The notes under the pieces: model-generated
The model's input: only the letters and a program-made list of their open reading frames with translations
What the model was told of the DNA's origin: nothing
Databases searched by the model: none
In this document: positions 50,876 to 59,394 of the stretch, in pieces
Numbering within the stretch: the stretch's first letter is position 1
Layout of the letters: the number at the start of each line of letters is the position of its first letter
Program-made: the position numbers and the translations under genes
Assembly (NCBI GenBank): GCA_028292245.1
Contig: JAQGMS010000095.1
Span: 1-64,000 of the forward strand
Source: Ramlibacter sp.
GTDB taxonomy: Bacteria > Pseudomonadota > Gammaproteobacteria > Burkholderiales > Burkholderiaceae_C
Length of the DNA: 64,000 bases
Direction of reading: 5' to 3'

Positions 50876-52945
50876 CTAGCGCCCGCCGCCGAACAGCCGT
50901 CCCAGAAACTTCGCCAACCCCTCCAGGGGGTTCCGGCCGAACGGCTCCGCGTCGTGCCTGGGCTGCGGCCGCGGACGGGGAATGGCGAACTCCGCCTGCG
51001 GGTCGATCCACTTGTTGCGCAGCGACTGCTGGAACACGTCGCCCACGATCGGCAGCGCGCTGCGCGCTCCCGGGCCCCAGGCGTCGCCCATCGTCATGCT
51101 GCTGTCGTTGAAGCCGACCCAGGCCCCGCCTACCAATTGCGGGTGCATCAGGATGAACCAGCCGTCGGTGTTGTCCTGCGTGGTGCCGGTCTTGCCGGCC
51201 ACGTCGGCCTGGATGCCGTGGCGTGTGCGGATGGCCGTGCCGGTGCCCTCGTCAATCACGCCGCGCATCGCGTTCACCAGTTGCAGCGCCTGCGGGCGCG
51301 ACATGGCCTGCTCGGGAGCCGTCCACTCGAACGTCTGCAGCACGTTGCCGTCGCGGTCCTCCACCTGCGTGACCATTGCCGGCTCGATGTAGCGGCCCTC
51401 GTTGGCGATGGTGCCGTAGGCGGCCACCATCTCGCGCAGCGTGACCGGGCTGGTGCCCAGCGCCAGTGAAGGCACTTCGTCCAATTTGCTCAGGCGCACG
51501 CCCATGTTGCGGGCCAGTTGGGCCACGCGCTGCGGTCCCACCTGCATCATCAATTGCGCCGTGATGGTGTTCTTGGAATAAGCCAGGCCATCGCGCAGCG
51601 TCATCGGAGCGCCGCTGGGCGGTGTGCCGTCGCTCGGCCGCCAGATTTCGCCGCCGGGCAGGCGGATGGCCAGCGGCTGGTCGATCAATTGGTCCTGCGG
51701 GCTCATGCCCATCTCGAACGCCGCGCCATAGACGAAGGGCTTGAACGTGGAGCCGGGCTGCCGGCGCGCCTGGCTGACGTGGTCGAACTGCTCCTGCGCG
51801 AAATCGCGGCTGCCCACCCACGCCAGCACGTGGCCGTTGCGCGGGTCGATCGCCATGAAGCCGGCTTGCAGCAGCACTCTTTCCTCGCCGCGCTTGCGCC
51901 TGCGGTCGGCCAGCAGTTGCAGCGCATCCAACTGCCTGGCCACCGCCTGGTTCGCGGCCTTCTGCAATTTGGTGTGCAGCGTGGTGCGGACCACCAGCCC
52001 GTCGGAATAGATGTTGTAGCCGCGGGCGTCGGCCCAGGCGATCAGCCACTTGCGCACCCATTGCGCCACGTGCGGCGTGGGCCCCAGCGGCGCGTCCTGC
52101 CGCTCGAAGTCGAGCTTCAGCGGCAATTTGGCCAGCGCCTCGGCGCGCGCCGCATCCAGCTTGCCGTTGCGGGCCATCTGCACCAGCACCACGTTGCGCC
52201 GGTCGCGCGCCCGCTCGGGATTGAGCACCGGGTTGTAGTAGCTGGTGCCCTTGAGCATGCCGATCAGCGTGGCGGCTTCCAGCACGTTCAACTTGTCGGC
52301 GGATTTGTCGAAGTAGGTGCGCGCCGCCATCTCGATGCCGAAGGCGTTGTAGAGAAAGGGCACCGTGTTCAGGTAGGTCTCGAGGATCTCGTCCTTGGAG
52401 TACAGCGCCTCGATCTTGAACGCCGTGAGCGCCTCCTTGACCTTGCGGTGGATGCTGATCGAACGGCCGATCTCCTCCGGGTACAGGTTGCGCGCCAACT
52501 GCTGCGTGATGGTGGAGCCGCCCTGCACGTTGCCGCGCAGCGTGCTGATGACGGCCCCGGCGATGCGCCGCAGGTCCAGCCCGTGGTGGCTGTAGAAGCG
52601 CTGGTCTTCGGTGGCGATCAGCGCCTGCACGACGAAAGGCGAGATGCGCGACAGCGGCACCCATTCGCGGTTCAGCCGCTTGAATTCCGCCAGCACCACG
52701 TCGTCGGCCGCCATGACCACCGACGGCACCTCGGATTTGGCCTTCTTCAGGTCGGAGATGCTGGGCGTGAACGGCAGCAGGGCCAGCACGTAGAGCAGCA
52801 CCAGCCCGGGCAACACCAGGCTCGCGCGCCAGGGATGGCGGCGCGCGAGGGCCCACAGGCGCTGCGATGCGTCGGCGACCCGCGCCCAAAGGCGGCGCAG
52901 GAAATCGGCCACCCACGCCTGGGCGCGGGCGAGTTGAGGTGGCAT
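50876..52945 (-). CDS. Class A penicillin-binding protein (bifunctional transglycosylase/transpeptidase)
   Basis: A 689-residue inner-membrane enzyme that polymerises and crosslinks peptidoglycan. After a basic N-terminus and a span (~42-60), the GT51 domain has EDQRFYSHHGLD with the catalytic Glu, GGSTITQQLARNLYP and a further motif. The transpeptidase domain has Ser-x-x-Lys in PGSTFKP, SKN in YSKNT and KTG in AGKTGTT. Length fits PBP1A-type proteins without the OB insertion domain of some. A Pro/Arg-rich tail ends it. Confidence 0.93.
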   Translation of the reverse strand: MPPQLARAQAWVADFLRRLWARVADASQRLWALARRHPWRASLVLPGLVLLYVLALLPFTPSISDLKKAKSEVPSVVMAADDVVLAEFKRLNREWVPLSRISPFVVQALIATEDQRFYSHHGLDLRRIAGAVISTLRGNVQGGSTITQQLARNLYPEEIGRSISIHRKVKEALTAFKIEALYSKDEILETYLNTVPFLYNAFGIEMAARTYFDKSADKLNVLEAATLIGMLKGTSYYNPVLNPERARDRRNVVLVQMARNGKLDAARAEALAKLPLKLDFERQDAPLGPTPHVAQWVRKWLIAWADARGYNIYSDGLVVRTTLHTKLQKAANQAVARQLDALQLLADRRRKRGEERVLLQAGFMAIDPRNGHVLAWVGSRDFAQEQFDHVSQARRQPGSTFKPFVYGAAFEMGMSPQDQLIDQPLAIRLPGGEIWRPSDGTPPSGAPMTLRDGLAYSKNTITAQLMMQVGPQRVAQLARNMGVRLSKLDEVPSLALGTSPVTLREMVAAYGTIANEGRYIEPAMVTQVEDRDGNVLQTFEWTAPEQAMSRPQALQLVNAMRGVIDEGTGTAIRTRHGIQADVAGKTGTTQDNTDGWFILMHPQLVGGAWVGFNDSSMTMGDAWGPGARSALPIVGDVFQQSLRNKWIDPQAEFAIPRPRPQPRHDAEPFGRNPLEGLAKFLGRLFGGGR

Positions 52946-53034
52946 GCCAGCGAATTTACTGCTGGGCTAGCGCGCCGGCTGTAGGACTGGCGCGAATTAA
53001 ATCCCCGCCATGCCCTCGAATTCCAGCACCGCGT

Positions 53035-53667
53035 TCAGCAGGCGATCCCGACCGTGCTGCCCTTGTCGATGGGCAGGGGAATGTCCAGCCCGGCGGTGAA
53101 CGTCAGGCCCTTCTGTTCGATCTTCCTGCGCACTTCCGGCCCGAACTCGCGTTCGACCCGCTCGGCCACCTCGGGGATGTTGTCGACATCGCGGAAGCGG
53201 TCGCGGTTGCCCTGGACGGTCACCAGCAGACTCGCCTCCGCATCCGAGACGTTGGTGAAATTGCGGGTCACGCCCGGTGGCACCGCGATCATGTCGAACG
53301 GCTCGAGGATGATGTTGTGCTCGCCGCGATCACCCCAGCACACCTTGAAGCGGCCATTCAGGCAGAAGAACGTCTCGCACGTGTAGTGATGGGCGTGCAA
53401 TGGCGATCCGTTGCCAGGCGGGCAAGTCGCGATGTTCAGCGTGAAGACTTCGCCGCCGTCGCCGCCGATCACCGGTGGGTCCTCGCCGGTCGCGCTCAGC
53501 AGGCCCTTGGGGCCCATCAGGATGAAGGTGCGGTCCGCGGCGATGGCGGCGTAGGCGCCGGCCGGGATGCCGTCCTTTTCCATGAACTGGTCCTTCACGG
53601 GCTTGAGGTCGCGGTAGCGCACGACGCGCTTCATCATCACTTCGGGGGTGGGGGTATGGGTTTTCAT
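53035..53667 (-). CDS. Cupin-domain protein
   Basis: A 210-residue protein with a cupin barrel: metal-ligand motif 1 GNGSPLHAHHYTCETFFCLNG (here shortened), and motif 2 PFDMIAVPPGVTRNFTNVSD. Two His and a Glu in the first motif and a possible ligand in the second suggest a metal site, so it is probably a dioxygenase, isomerase or binding protein for an organic acid. It is the last gene after the Bug receptor (34 bases) and hydrolase genes, probably one operon. Confidence 0.88.
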   Translation of the reverse strand: MKTHTPTPEVMMKRVVRYRDLKPVKDQFMEKDGIPAGAYAAIAADRTFILMGPKGLLSATGEDPPVIGGDGGEVFTLNIATCPPGNGSPLHAHHYTCETFFCLNGRFKVCWGDRGEHNIILEPFDMIAVPPGVTRNFTNVSDAEASLLVTVQGNRDRFRDVDNIPEVAERVEREFGPEVRRKIEQKGLTFTAGLDIPLPIDKGSTVGIAC

Positions 53668-53701
53668 GGTTCCTGTTGTTTGAAGTGGAAAGGGAATCGG
53701 A

Positions 53702-54673
53702 TCAATCCAGCTTGATGTTCAGTGGCGGGATCAGCTTGCGCCATTTGTCGGCGTCCGCCTTGTAGAACTCGGCGAATTGCTCGAGGGTGGTCGGCGCCAG
53801 CGTGGTGCCCATCGTCTCGACCAGTGTTCCGAAGGCCGGCGTGGCCATGATCTTGTTGATCTCCTCGTTCATTCGGCGCTGGATCGCGATCGGCGTGCCC
53901 TTGGGTGCCAGCACACCCACCCAGGAATAGCACTCGTAGCCCGATACGCTCTCGGACAGGGCCGGTACGCCGGGCAATTGCGTCATGCGCTTGTACGAAA
54001 GCGCGAGCGGTGTCAGTTTCTTGGCGTTGACGTTGGGAATGGTCGAGCCGAGGTTGTCGAAACCCATGTCGATCACGCCCGACATCATGTCGCCCGCAAA
54101 CAGGTTCTTGTAAGGCACGTGGCGGAAGCGCGCGCCGGTGGCCGCCTCGAGCTGCTCCATGCAGATGTGGGTCATGCTGCCGAAACCGTGCGACGCGAAC
54201 GTGATCGTGTCGGGCTTCTGCTTGCCCGCGGCAATCAGGTCGGCCAGCGTCTTGTAGGGCGTATTGTTGTTGGCGACCAGGATGTACCCGCCCAGGATCA
54301 GGTTGGCAATGGGAACGAAGTCGGCCGTGTTGTACCTGAGCTTTTCGTAGATCATCGGGTTGATCGTGAGCGGGCTGTGCACGGTCACGAGGAAAGTGCT
54401 GCCGTCGGGCGGGGCGCCGGCCACGTACTCGGTGCCGATGTTGCCGCCGGCGCCGGCGCGGTTTTCCACGATGATCGGCCGCCCGAGCACCGCCGGCAGC
54501 TTCACGCTCAGGTCCCGCGCCAGGACATCGATGGTGGTGCCGGCCGGAAACGGCACGACGAACTTGATCGGTCCGGTCTGGCCCTGCTGCGCGAAGCCGG
54601 CAGGACAGAACGCGCCCAGCGCGACCGCGAGCGGCAAGGCCGCAAAGCCCGCCCATTTTTTCCAGAACTTCAT
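53702..54673 (-). CDS. Bug-family periplasmic solute receptor
   Basis: A 323-residue TctC/Bug receptor. Signal peptide to about residue 30 (CPAGFAQQGQTGP). Core: IKFVVPFPAGTTIDVLARD, VENRAGAGGNIGTEYVAG, VPYKNLFAGDMMSGVI. It lies between the alpha/beta hydrolase and cupin genes, all minus-strand, so the three may take up and process one carboxylate or ester. Third such receptor in the window without TctAB partners. ATG at 54673 starts the signal peptide. Confidence 0.93.
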   Translation of the reverse strand: MKFWKKWAGFAALPLAVALGAFCPAGFAQQGQTGPIKFVVPFPAGTTIDVLARDLSVKLPAVLGRPIIVENRAGAGGNIGTEYVAGAPPDGSTFLVTVHSPLTINPMIYEKLRYNTADFVPIANLILGGYILVANNNTPYKTLADLIAAGKQKPDTITFASHGFGSMTHICMEQLEAATGARFRHVPYKNLFAGDMMSGVIDMGFDNLGSTIPNVNAKKLTPLALSYKRMTQLPGVPALSESVSGYECYSWVGVLAPKGTPIAIQRRMNEEINKIMATPAFGTLVETMGTTLAPTTLEQFAEFYKADADKWRKLIPPLNIKLD

Positions 54674-54716
54674 GTTGTCTCCTAGGGGTTTCACTAAAAA
54701 GCGAGTCAGGCGGTCA

Positions 54717-55472
54717 TCATTGGCGCAGCCGGGCGGCGAGGAAGTCCTCGACGTCGTCCAGCTGCACGCCCTCTACGGGCGTGTGGCCGCCCATGTAGAC
54801 CTTGCACCATTTCTCCGTGCTGCCCAGGCGATCGAAGAGGTCGAGTTGGCCCTCGCGCGCGAAGAACTGGTCGTCCCACTTCATCTGGAACAGCACCGGG
54901 CAGCGCACCGCGGGCGCGTCTCGCGCCAGCCGCTCGCTGTTCGGGTAGTCGGTTCCCCACATGCCCAGCAACGCCACGCGCAGGCGCGGCTCCGCTGCGA
55001 TCAGCGGAAGACCGTATGCGGTGCCCATGGATACGCCGTACCAACCGATTGCCGACGCGTCGATGCCGTCCATGCGGGCGAGCACGTCGATCGTGGCGCG
55101 CCAGTCGGCCACCATGGAATCGATGTGCGTGTCCTTCTCCCACATTTCGCGGAACGCCTGCTGCATCGCCGCTCCGATCAGCCCGTCGCCGCGCCGCGCG
55201 CCGTGGATCGGGCCATCGATCGCCGCCGCCGCGATACCGTGGGCGCGCACGAAGCGGGCGGCCAGTTCGGCGACGCCGGGCGCGCTCTTGGATTGCGAAC
55301 CGCCGTGGCCGATCAGAAGAAGCGGAAGCGGTCCGCGCGCCTGCGCCGGTGACCAAAGGATGGCCGGGACCACCTTGCCGTCGCGCACAACGTCGAACTC
55401 GCGCGCAACCACGCCCCACTCTTCGCTTTCCTCGCGGTTCCAGCGCACTTCGGGTTCCCTGGCCTGGGTCAC
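54717..55472 (-). CDS. Alpha/beta hydrolase (dienelactone-hydrolase-like)
   Basis: A 251-residue hydrolase. Nucleophile Ser in WYGVSMGTAYG (~residue 147), GHGGSQSK oxyanion-side loop, and a C-terminal His in YMGGHTPVE. The annotated start is a GTG at 55472, but a strong AAAGGAGA ribosome site lies upstream of an ATG at 55495 in another frame, which opens an 8-codon frame ending in TGA that overlaps this GTG. So either translation is coupled to a short leader or the N-terminus has a frameshift. It heads the Bug/cupin group. Confidence 0.82.
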   Translation of the reverse strand: MTQAREPEVRWNREESEEWGVVAREFDVVRDGKVVPAILWSPAQARGPLPLLLIGHGGSQSKSAPGVAELAARFVRAHGIAAAAIDGPIHGARRGDGLIGAAMQQAFREMWEKDTHIDSMVADWRATIDVLARMDGIDASAIGWYGVSMGTAYGLPLIAAEPRLRVALLGMWGTDYPNSERLARDAPAVRCPVLFQMKWDDQFFAREGQLDLFDRLGSTEKWCKVYMGGHTPVEGVQLDDVEDFLAARLRQ

Positions 55473-55495
55473 TCGGTCTCGACAGGAATGTTCAT
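55469..55495 (-). other. Possible 8-codon leader frame overlapping the hydrolase start
   Basis: ATG at 55495, with AAAGGAGA about 8 bases before it, reads MNIPVETE and stops at 55469; the stop overlaps the GTG start of the hydrolase (GTGA). The site gives a better ribosome binding signal than the GTG has on its own. Confidence 0.5.
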
Positions 55496-55597
55496 CGACT
55501 TGTCTCCTTTATGGAGAGCATCGTAGGTTTCCGTCGGCCGGTTCGCCATGCCTGGGCCGTGATGTGCCCATAGCGGCGCAGTATGGGCGCGCCAGGC

Positions 55598-56584
55598 TCA
55601 GCGCGCCGCGGAAGCGCGCGGGCGCCTGGGTTTCGGCTGCGGCTTCGGCTGGCGTGTGGCCGGCGGTGACAAGCCGGCCGCCACCTCGCGGAATTTCTGG
55701 CGCAGCCACCGATGCGCTGCGTCGTGGTGGGTGAGCTCGTGCCAGACCATCGAAAGCCTCATGTCCGGCACTTCGAACGGCAGGTCGAGCACCTGCAGCT
55801 GCGAGCGGAACTGGCTGCGGCGCGCCAGCTCTGTCGGCACGGTCGCGATCAGGTCGCTGCTGGCCACCAGTGCCGGCAACGTGAGCTGGTTGGGCATCCA
55901 CATGACGATGTTGCGAGACTGGCCCAGCTCCTTCAGCGCCGCGTCGGTCTTGGCCTCCACGGTGGTGGTGTGCGTGCCGCCCACCATGAGGATATGCGGC
56001 TGCTTCACGTAGTCGCCGAGCTCGATGCTTCCTTTGAAGACCGGATGCCCGGCTCTTGCGATGCAGCTGATCGTGTCGGTGAAGATGTCGCTGACGTGCA
56101 GGTCCTCGGGCATCTCCGTGTAGTAGCCGATGCACAGGTTGAACCCATCCTCTTCCAGGCGCTCACGCAGCCGAAGCGCATCGGAGGGGCCAAGGACGAC
56201 ACGCATGCTCGGTGCCTCCCGCACGATCGTGTCCATGATCGAGGGCATGAACAGCATCGACACGTAGTCGGACATCGCGATCTTGAACGTGTTGCGCGCG
56301 GTGGCGGGATCGAATGTCGACTGGGCCGCGAAGGCCGCGTCCACGTGGCGCAGCGCGGCCCGCACGGAAGCCTGCAATTGCATCGCGCGCTCGGTGGGGA
56401 CCATGCCGTGGGCGGTGCGCACCAGCAGGGGATCGTCCAGCTTCTGCCGCAGCCGCGCGAGCGCGTTGCTCATGCCCGGCTGGCTCATGTTCATGCGTTC
56501 CGCCGCCCGCGTGACCTGCCGCTCCTGCAGCAACGCGTCCAGGCACGCCAGCAAGTGCAGTTCGACGTTGCGGTTGGAACTCAT
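55598..56584 (-). CDS. LysR-family transcriptional regulator
   Basis: A 328-residue regulator. Residues ~8-68 are the winged helix (LHLLACLDALLQERQVTRAAER, then MSQPGMSNALARLRQKLDDPLLVR), and the rest the effector domain (FKIAMSDYVSMLFMP). The C-terminal ~30 residues are an unusual Pro/Arg/Lys-rich tail. It is of the NodD/NahR-like branch. It faces the NtaA-type monooxygenase gene (54 bases apart) and lies upstream of the hydrolase-Bug-cupin group; it could control both. ATG at 56584. Confidence 0.93.
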   Translation of the reverse strand: MSSNRNVELHLLACLDALLQERQVTRAAERMNMSQPGMSNALARLRQKLDDPLLVRTAHGMVPTERAMQLQASVRAALRHVDAAFAAQSTFDPATARNTFKIAMSDYVSMLFMPSIMDTIVREAPSMRVVLGPSDALRLRERLEEDGFNLCIGYYTEMPEDLHVSDIFTDTISCIARAGHPVFKGSIELGDYVKQPHILMVGGTHTTTVEAKTDAALKELGQSRNIVMWMPNQLTLPALVASSDLIATVPTELARRSQFRSQLQVLDLPFEVPDMRLSMVWHELTHHDAAHRWLRQKFREVAAGLSPPATRQPKPQPKPRRPRASAAR

Positions 56585-56638
56585 GAAGCGCCTTGCGACC
56601 GGATGACACAGTCGATGTCGGGAGTATAGGATGCGTCC

Positions 56639-57994
56639 ATGCCACGTGAAATCCGCGTCAACGCCTTCGACATGAACTGCGTGGGCCACATCCAGCAGGG
56701 ACTGTGGACGCACCCGCGCGACGAGTCGATGCGCTACACCGACATCCACTATTGGACCGGCTACGCGCGCCGGCTCGAGGCCGGCCTGTTCGACGGGATC
56801 TTCTTCGCCGACGTGGTGGGCGTGTACGACGTGCTGGGCGCCAGCCCCGACGCGGCGGTGCGCCGCGCGGTGCAGGTGCCGGTGAACGACCCGACGCTGT
56901 TGATCCCGGCGATGGCGGCGGCCACGCAGAACCTGGGCTTCGGCGTGACGGCCAACCTCACCTACGAATCGCCCTTCCTGTTCGCGCGGCGGATGTCGAC
57001 GCTGGACCACCTGACCGGCGGGCGCATCGGCTGGAACATCGTCACCGGCTATCTCGACAGCGCGGCCCGCGCCGTCGGCCTGACCGGCCAGACCGCGCAC
57101 GACGACCGCTACGACCTCGCCGACGAATACATGCAGTTGGTCTACCAGTTGTGGGAAGGCAGCTGGGAGGACGGCGCCGTGCTGCGCGACCGCACCAACG
57201 GCGTCTATGCCGACGCGGCGAAGGTGCGCCTGGTGCACCACCAGGGCAAGCAATACAAGGTGGACGCGATGCATTTGAGCGAGCCGTCGCCGCAGCGCAC
57301 GCCGGTGCTGTACCAGGCGGGATCGTCGGCACGCGGCTCGCGTTTCGCGGCCACCCATGCGGAATGCGTCTTCCTCAACGGCCAGAGCCAGCCGGGCGTG
57401 AAGAAGATCGTCGACGGCATCCGCGCCCAGGCGTTGGAGCAGGGGCGTTCGGGCGACGACATCAAGGTGTTCCTGGGTGCGACCATCGTCACCGGCAAGA
57501 CCGACGCGCAGGCGCAGGAGAAATTCGAAGAGTACAAACGGTACGCCAGTTCCGAGGCGGCGCTGGTCCACGCCGCCGCCTCCATGGGCATCGACTTCGC
57601 CAAGTACGACATCGACGAGCCGATCGAAACCGGCAAGAGCCAGGCGATCGTCTCCAACGTCGAAGCCATGACGCGCAGCGCCGGGCGGCAATGGACGCGT
57701 CGCAAGTTGCTGGAGCAGATGGTGCTGGGCAGCCGCCAGGCGCCCTGGGTCGGTTCGGCCGAGAAGATCGCCGAGACCCTGATCGCCTGGAGCAACGAGG
57801 CCGGCGTCGACGGCTTCAACCTGTCGCGCACCGTCGTGCCGGAGTGCTTCGACGATTTCATCGCGTTGGTGGTGCCGCAGCTGCAGGAGCGCGGTGCGTA
57901 CAAGACCCGGTACGCGCCGGGCACGCTGCGCGGCAAATTGTTCGGCCACGACCGGTTGCCGGCCACGCATCCGGTCGCGCAGTACCGCAAATGA
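56639..57994 (+). CDS. NtaA/SnaA/DmoA-family FMN-dependent monooxygenase
   Basis: A 451-residue luciferase-like monooxygenase of the NtaA/SoxA/DmoA branch that uses FMNH2 from a separate reductase. Signatures: IRVNAFDMNCVGHIQQGLW, HYWTGYARRLEAGLFDGIFF, HLTGGRIGWNIVTGYLDS. Members oxidise nitrilotriacetate, dibenzothiophene sulfone or dimethylsulfide-type compounds. Its stop overlaps the start of the MFS gene (ATGA). No flavin reductase is adjacent. Confidence 0.93.
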   Translation: MPREIRVNAFDMNCVGHIQQGLWTHPRDESMRYTDIHYWTGYARRLEAGLFDGIFFADVVGVYDVLGASPDAAVRRAVQVPVNDPTLLIPAMAAATQNLGFGVTANLTYESPFLFARRMSTLDHLTGGRIGWNIVTGYLDSAARAVGLTGQTAHDDRYDLADEYMQLVYQLWEGSWEDGAVLRDRTNGVYADAAKVRLVHHQGKQYKVDAMHLSEPSPQRTPVLYQAGSSARGSRFAATHAECVFLNGQSQPGVKKIVDGIRAQALEQGRSGDDIKVFLGATIVTGKTDAQAQEKFEEYKRYASSEAALVHAAASMGIDFAKYDIDEPIETGKSQAIVSNVEAMTRSAGRQWTRRKLLEQMVLGSRQAPWVGSAEKIAETLIAWSNEAGVDGFNLSRTVVPECFDDFIALVVPQLQERGAYKTRYAPGTLRGKLFGHDRLPATHPVAQYRK

Positions 57995-59196
57995 GCGCCA
58001 GCAAGCGCGCGTCGCTGGCGATCCTGCTCGCCTGCGAAGTGGGCGCGATGACGGTGTGGTTCTCTTCGGCGTCGGTGGTGGCGACCGTACAGCAGACGCA
58101 GGCCGTCAGCGCGCAGCAGGCGGCGCTTCTCACCAGCGCCATCCAGGCGGGCTTCGTGCTGGGCACCTTGCTCAGCGCCCTGCTCTCGCTGCCCGATCGC
58201 TATGACCCGCGCCGCCTGTTCATGATGAGCGCCCTGACCGCCGCGGCCGCCACCGCGTTGCTGGCGTTCCTGCCGCCCACCGGCCCGATGGTCTACGCGC
58301 TGCGCTTCGTCACCGGCATGTGCATGGCCGGCGTCTACCCGGTGGGTATGCGGCTGGCGGCTACCTGGGCCAAAGGCGACCTGGGCCTGTTGATCGGCCT
58401 GCTGGTGGGCGCGCTCACCTTCGGCTCGGCCAGCCCGCACCTGCTGGCCGCCAGCGGCGGCGCCGATTGGCGGCTGGTGTACGGCGTGGCGGCGGCGTGC
58501 GCGGCAGCCTCGGGCTGCGCGATCTTGCTGTGCGGCGTCGGGCCGAACATCCGGCCCGCGGCAGCATTGGACTTGCGCAAGTTCACGCAGGCCTGGCGCC
58601 AGCCCGCCGTGCGCCTGGCCAACCTCGGTTACCTCGGCCACATGTGGGAGCTGTATGCGATGTGGGCGTGGCTCGCGGTGTTCCTGCAGGCCAGTTTCAC
58701 GGCCAGCGGCATGACCGCGCCCGCGCACAAGGCCAGCTTGCTGACTTTCGCGGCCATCGCCGCCGGTGCGCTGGGGGCATGGGGCGGCGGCGCGCTCGCC
58801 GACCGCGTCGGCCGCACCGCCGTCACGATCGGCGCGATGGCGGCAAGCGCGGCTTGCGCGCTGGCGATGGGTTGGCTGCTTGGCGCCTCGCCATGGATCG
58901 TCGGCGTCGTCGCGATCGTATGGGGCATCACCGTCATCGCCGATTCGGCGCAGTTCTCGGCCAGCATCGCGGAGCTGAGCGAGCCCAGCTCGGTCGGCAC
59001 CTTGCTCACGGTGCAGACCTGCGCGGGCTTTCTGCTGACGCTGGCCAGCATTCATTTGGTTCCGCATGTGGTCGCCGCCGCCGGCTGGACCGGCGCATTC
59101 AGCATGCTGGCCGTGGGACCGCTGCTGGGATGCGTGGCGATGTGGCGGCTGAGGGGCCGGCCTGAGGCGGCAAAGTTGGCGGGCGGGCGGCGCTAG
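57991..59196 (+). CDS. MFS transporter
   Basis: A 401-residue major-facilitator protein with about twelve spans. Its start MSASKRASLAILLACEVGAMTVWFSS and the later AVSAQQAALLTSAIQAGFVLGTLL resemble the nitrate/sulfate-type or CynX-like MFS members. It overlaps the monooxygenase gene by 4 bases and so is co-translated, which suggests it imports the substrate of that enzyme or exports its product. The gene ends just before a region of small repeats. Confidence 0.9.
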   Translation: MSASKRASLAILLACEVGAMTVWFSSASVVATVQQTQAVSAQQAALLTSAIQAGFVLGTLLSALLSLPDRYDPRRLFMMSALTAAAATALLAFLPPTGPMVYALRFVTGMCMAGVYPVGMRLAATWAKGDLGLLIGLLVGALTFGSASPHLLAASGGADWRLVYGVAAACAAASGCAILLCGVGPNIRPAAALDLRKFTQAWRQPAVRLANLGYLGHMWELYAMWAWLAVFLQASFTASGMTAPAHKASLLTFAAIAAGALGAWGGGALADRVGRTAVTIGAMAASAACALAMGWLLGASPWIVGVVAIVWGITVIADSAQFSASIAELSEPSSVGTLLTVQTCAGFLLTLASIHLVPHVVAAAGWTGAFSMLAVGPLLGCVAMWRLRGRPEAAKLAGGRR

Positions 59197-59221
59197 GCGG
59201 CCGCGCACGCGCATCGGTTCC

Positions 59222-59328
59222 TTGAACGCAGAGAGCGCAGAGACTTCGCAGAGAACGCAGAGGAATTCAAGAGCCTCTTGGCTGTTTTCTCTGCGACCTC
59301 TGCGTAACCTTTGCGCCCTCTGCGTTCA
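59222..59328. repeat. Extended inverted repeat of CGCAGAG units
   Basis: TTGAACGCAGAGAGCGCA (59222-59239) pairs with the complement of 59311-59328 with one mismatch, and further CGCAGAG/CTCTGCG units within pair partly, giving a stem of over 40 bp with a central AAGAGCCTCTTGG. It lies between the MFS stop and a REP-like element, so it is a non-coding structured repeat, possibly a terminator. Confidence 0.8.
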
Positions 59329-59359
59329 AAAATACGCCCCGCGATCGAGTGCGGCGCAT

Positions 59360-59388
59360 GGATGCCGGGTCGGAGCCCGGCATGACAA
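59360..59388. repeat. REP-like hairpin element, copy B
   Basis: GGATGCCGGGTC-GGAG-CCCGGCATGACAA with an 8-bp stem (59362-59369 and 59376-59383). It shares the ends GGAT and ATGACAA and the central CGGGTC/CCCG with copy A at 22743-22770. It lies just downstream of the glutaredoxin-like stop. Confidence 0.82.
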
Positions 59389-59394
59389 GTTCCG

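Noticed and set aside
55598-57970. Long N-terminal extension of the LysR frame up to 57970
   Set aside because: The part beyond 56584 is antisense to the monooxygenase and has no family sequence; the LysR family start is at 56584.
56704-57990. Plus-strand frame fused in front of the MFS transporter
   Set aside because: The upstream part lies in the wrong frame of the monooxygenase gene; the MFS sequence begins at the ATG at 57991.
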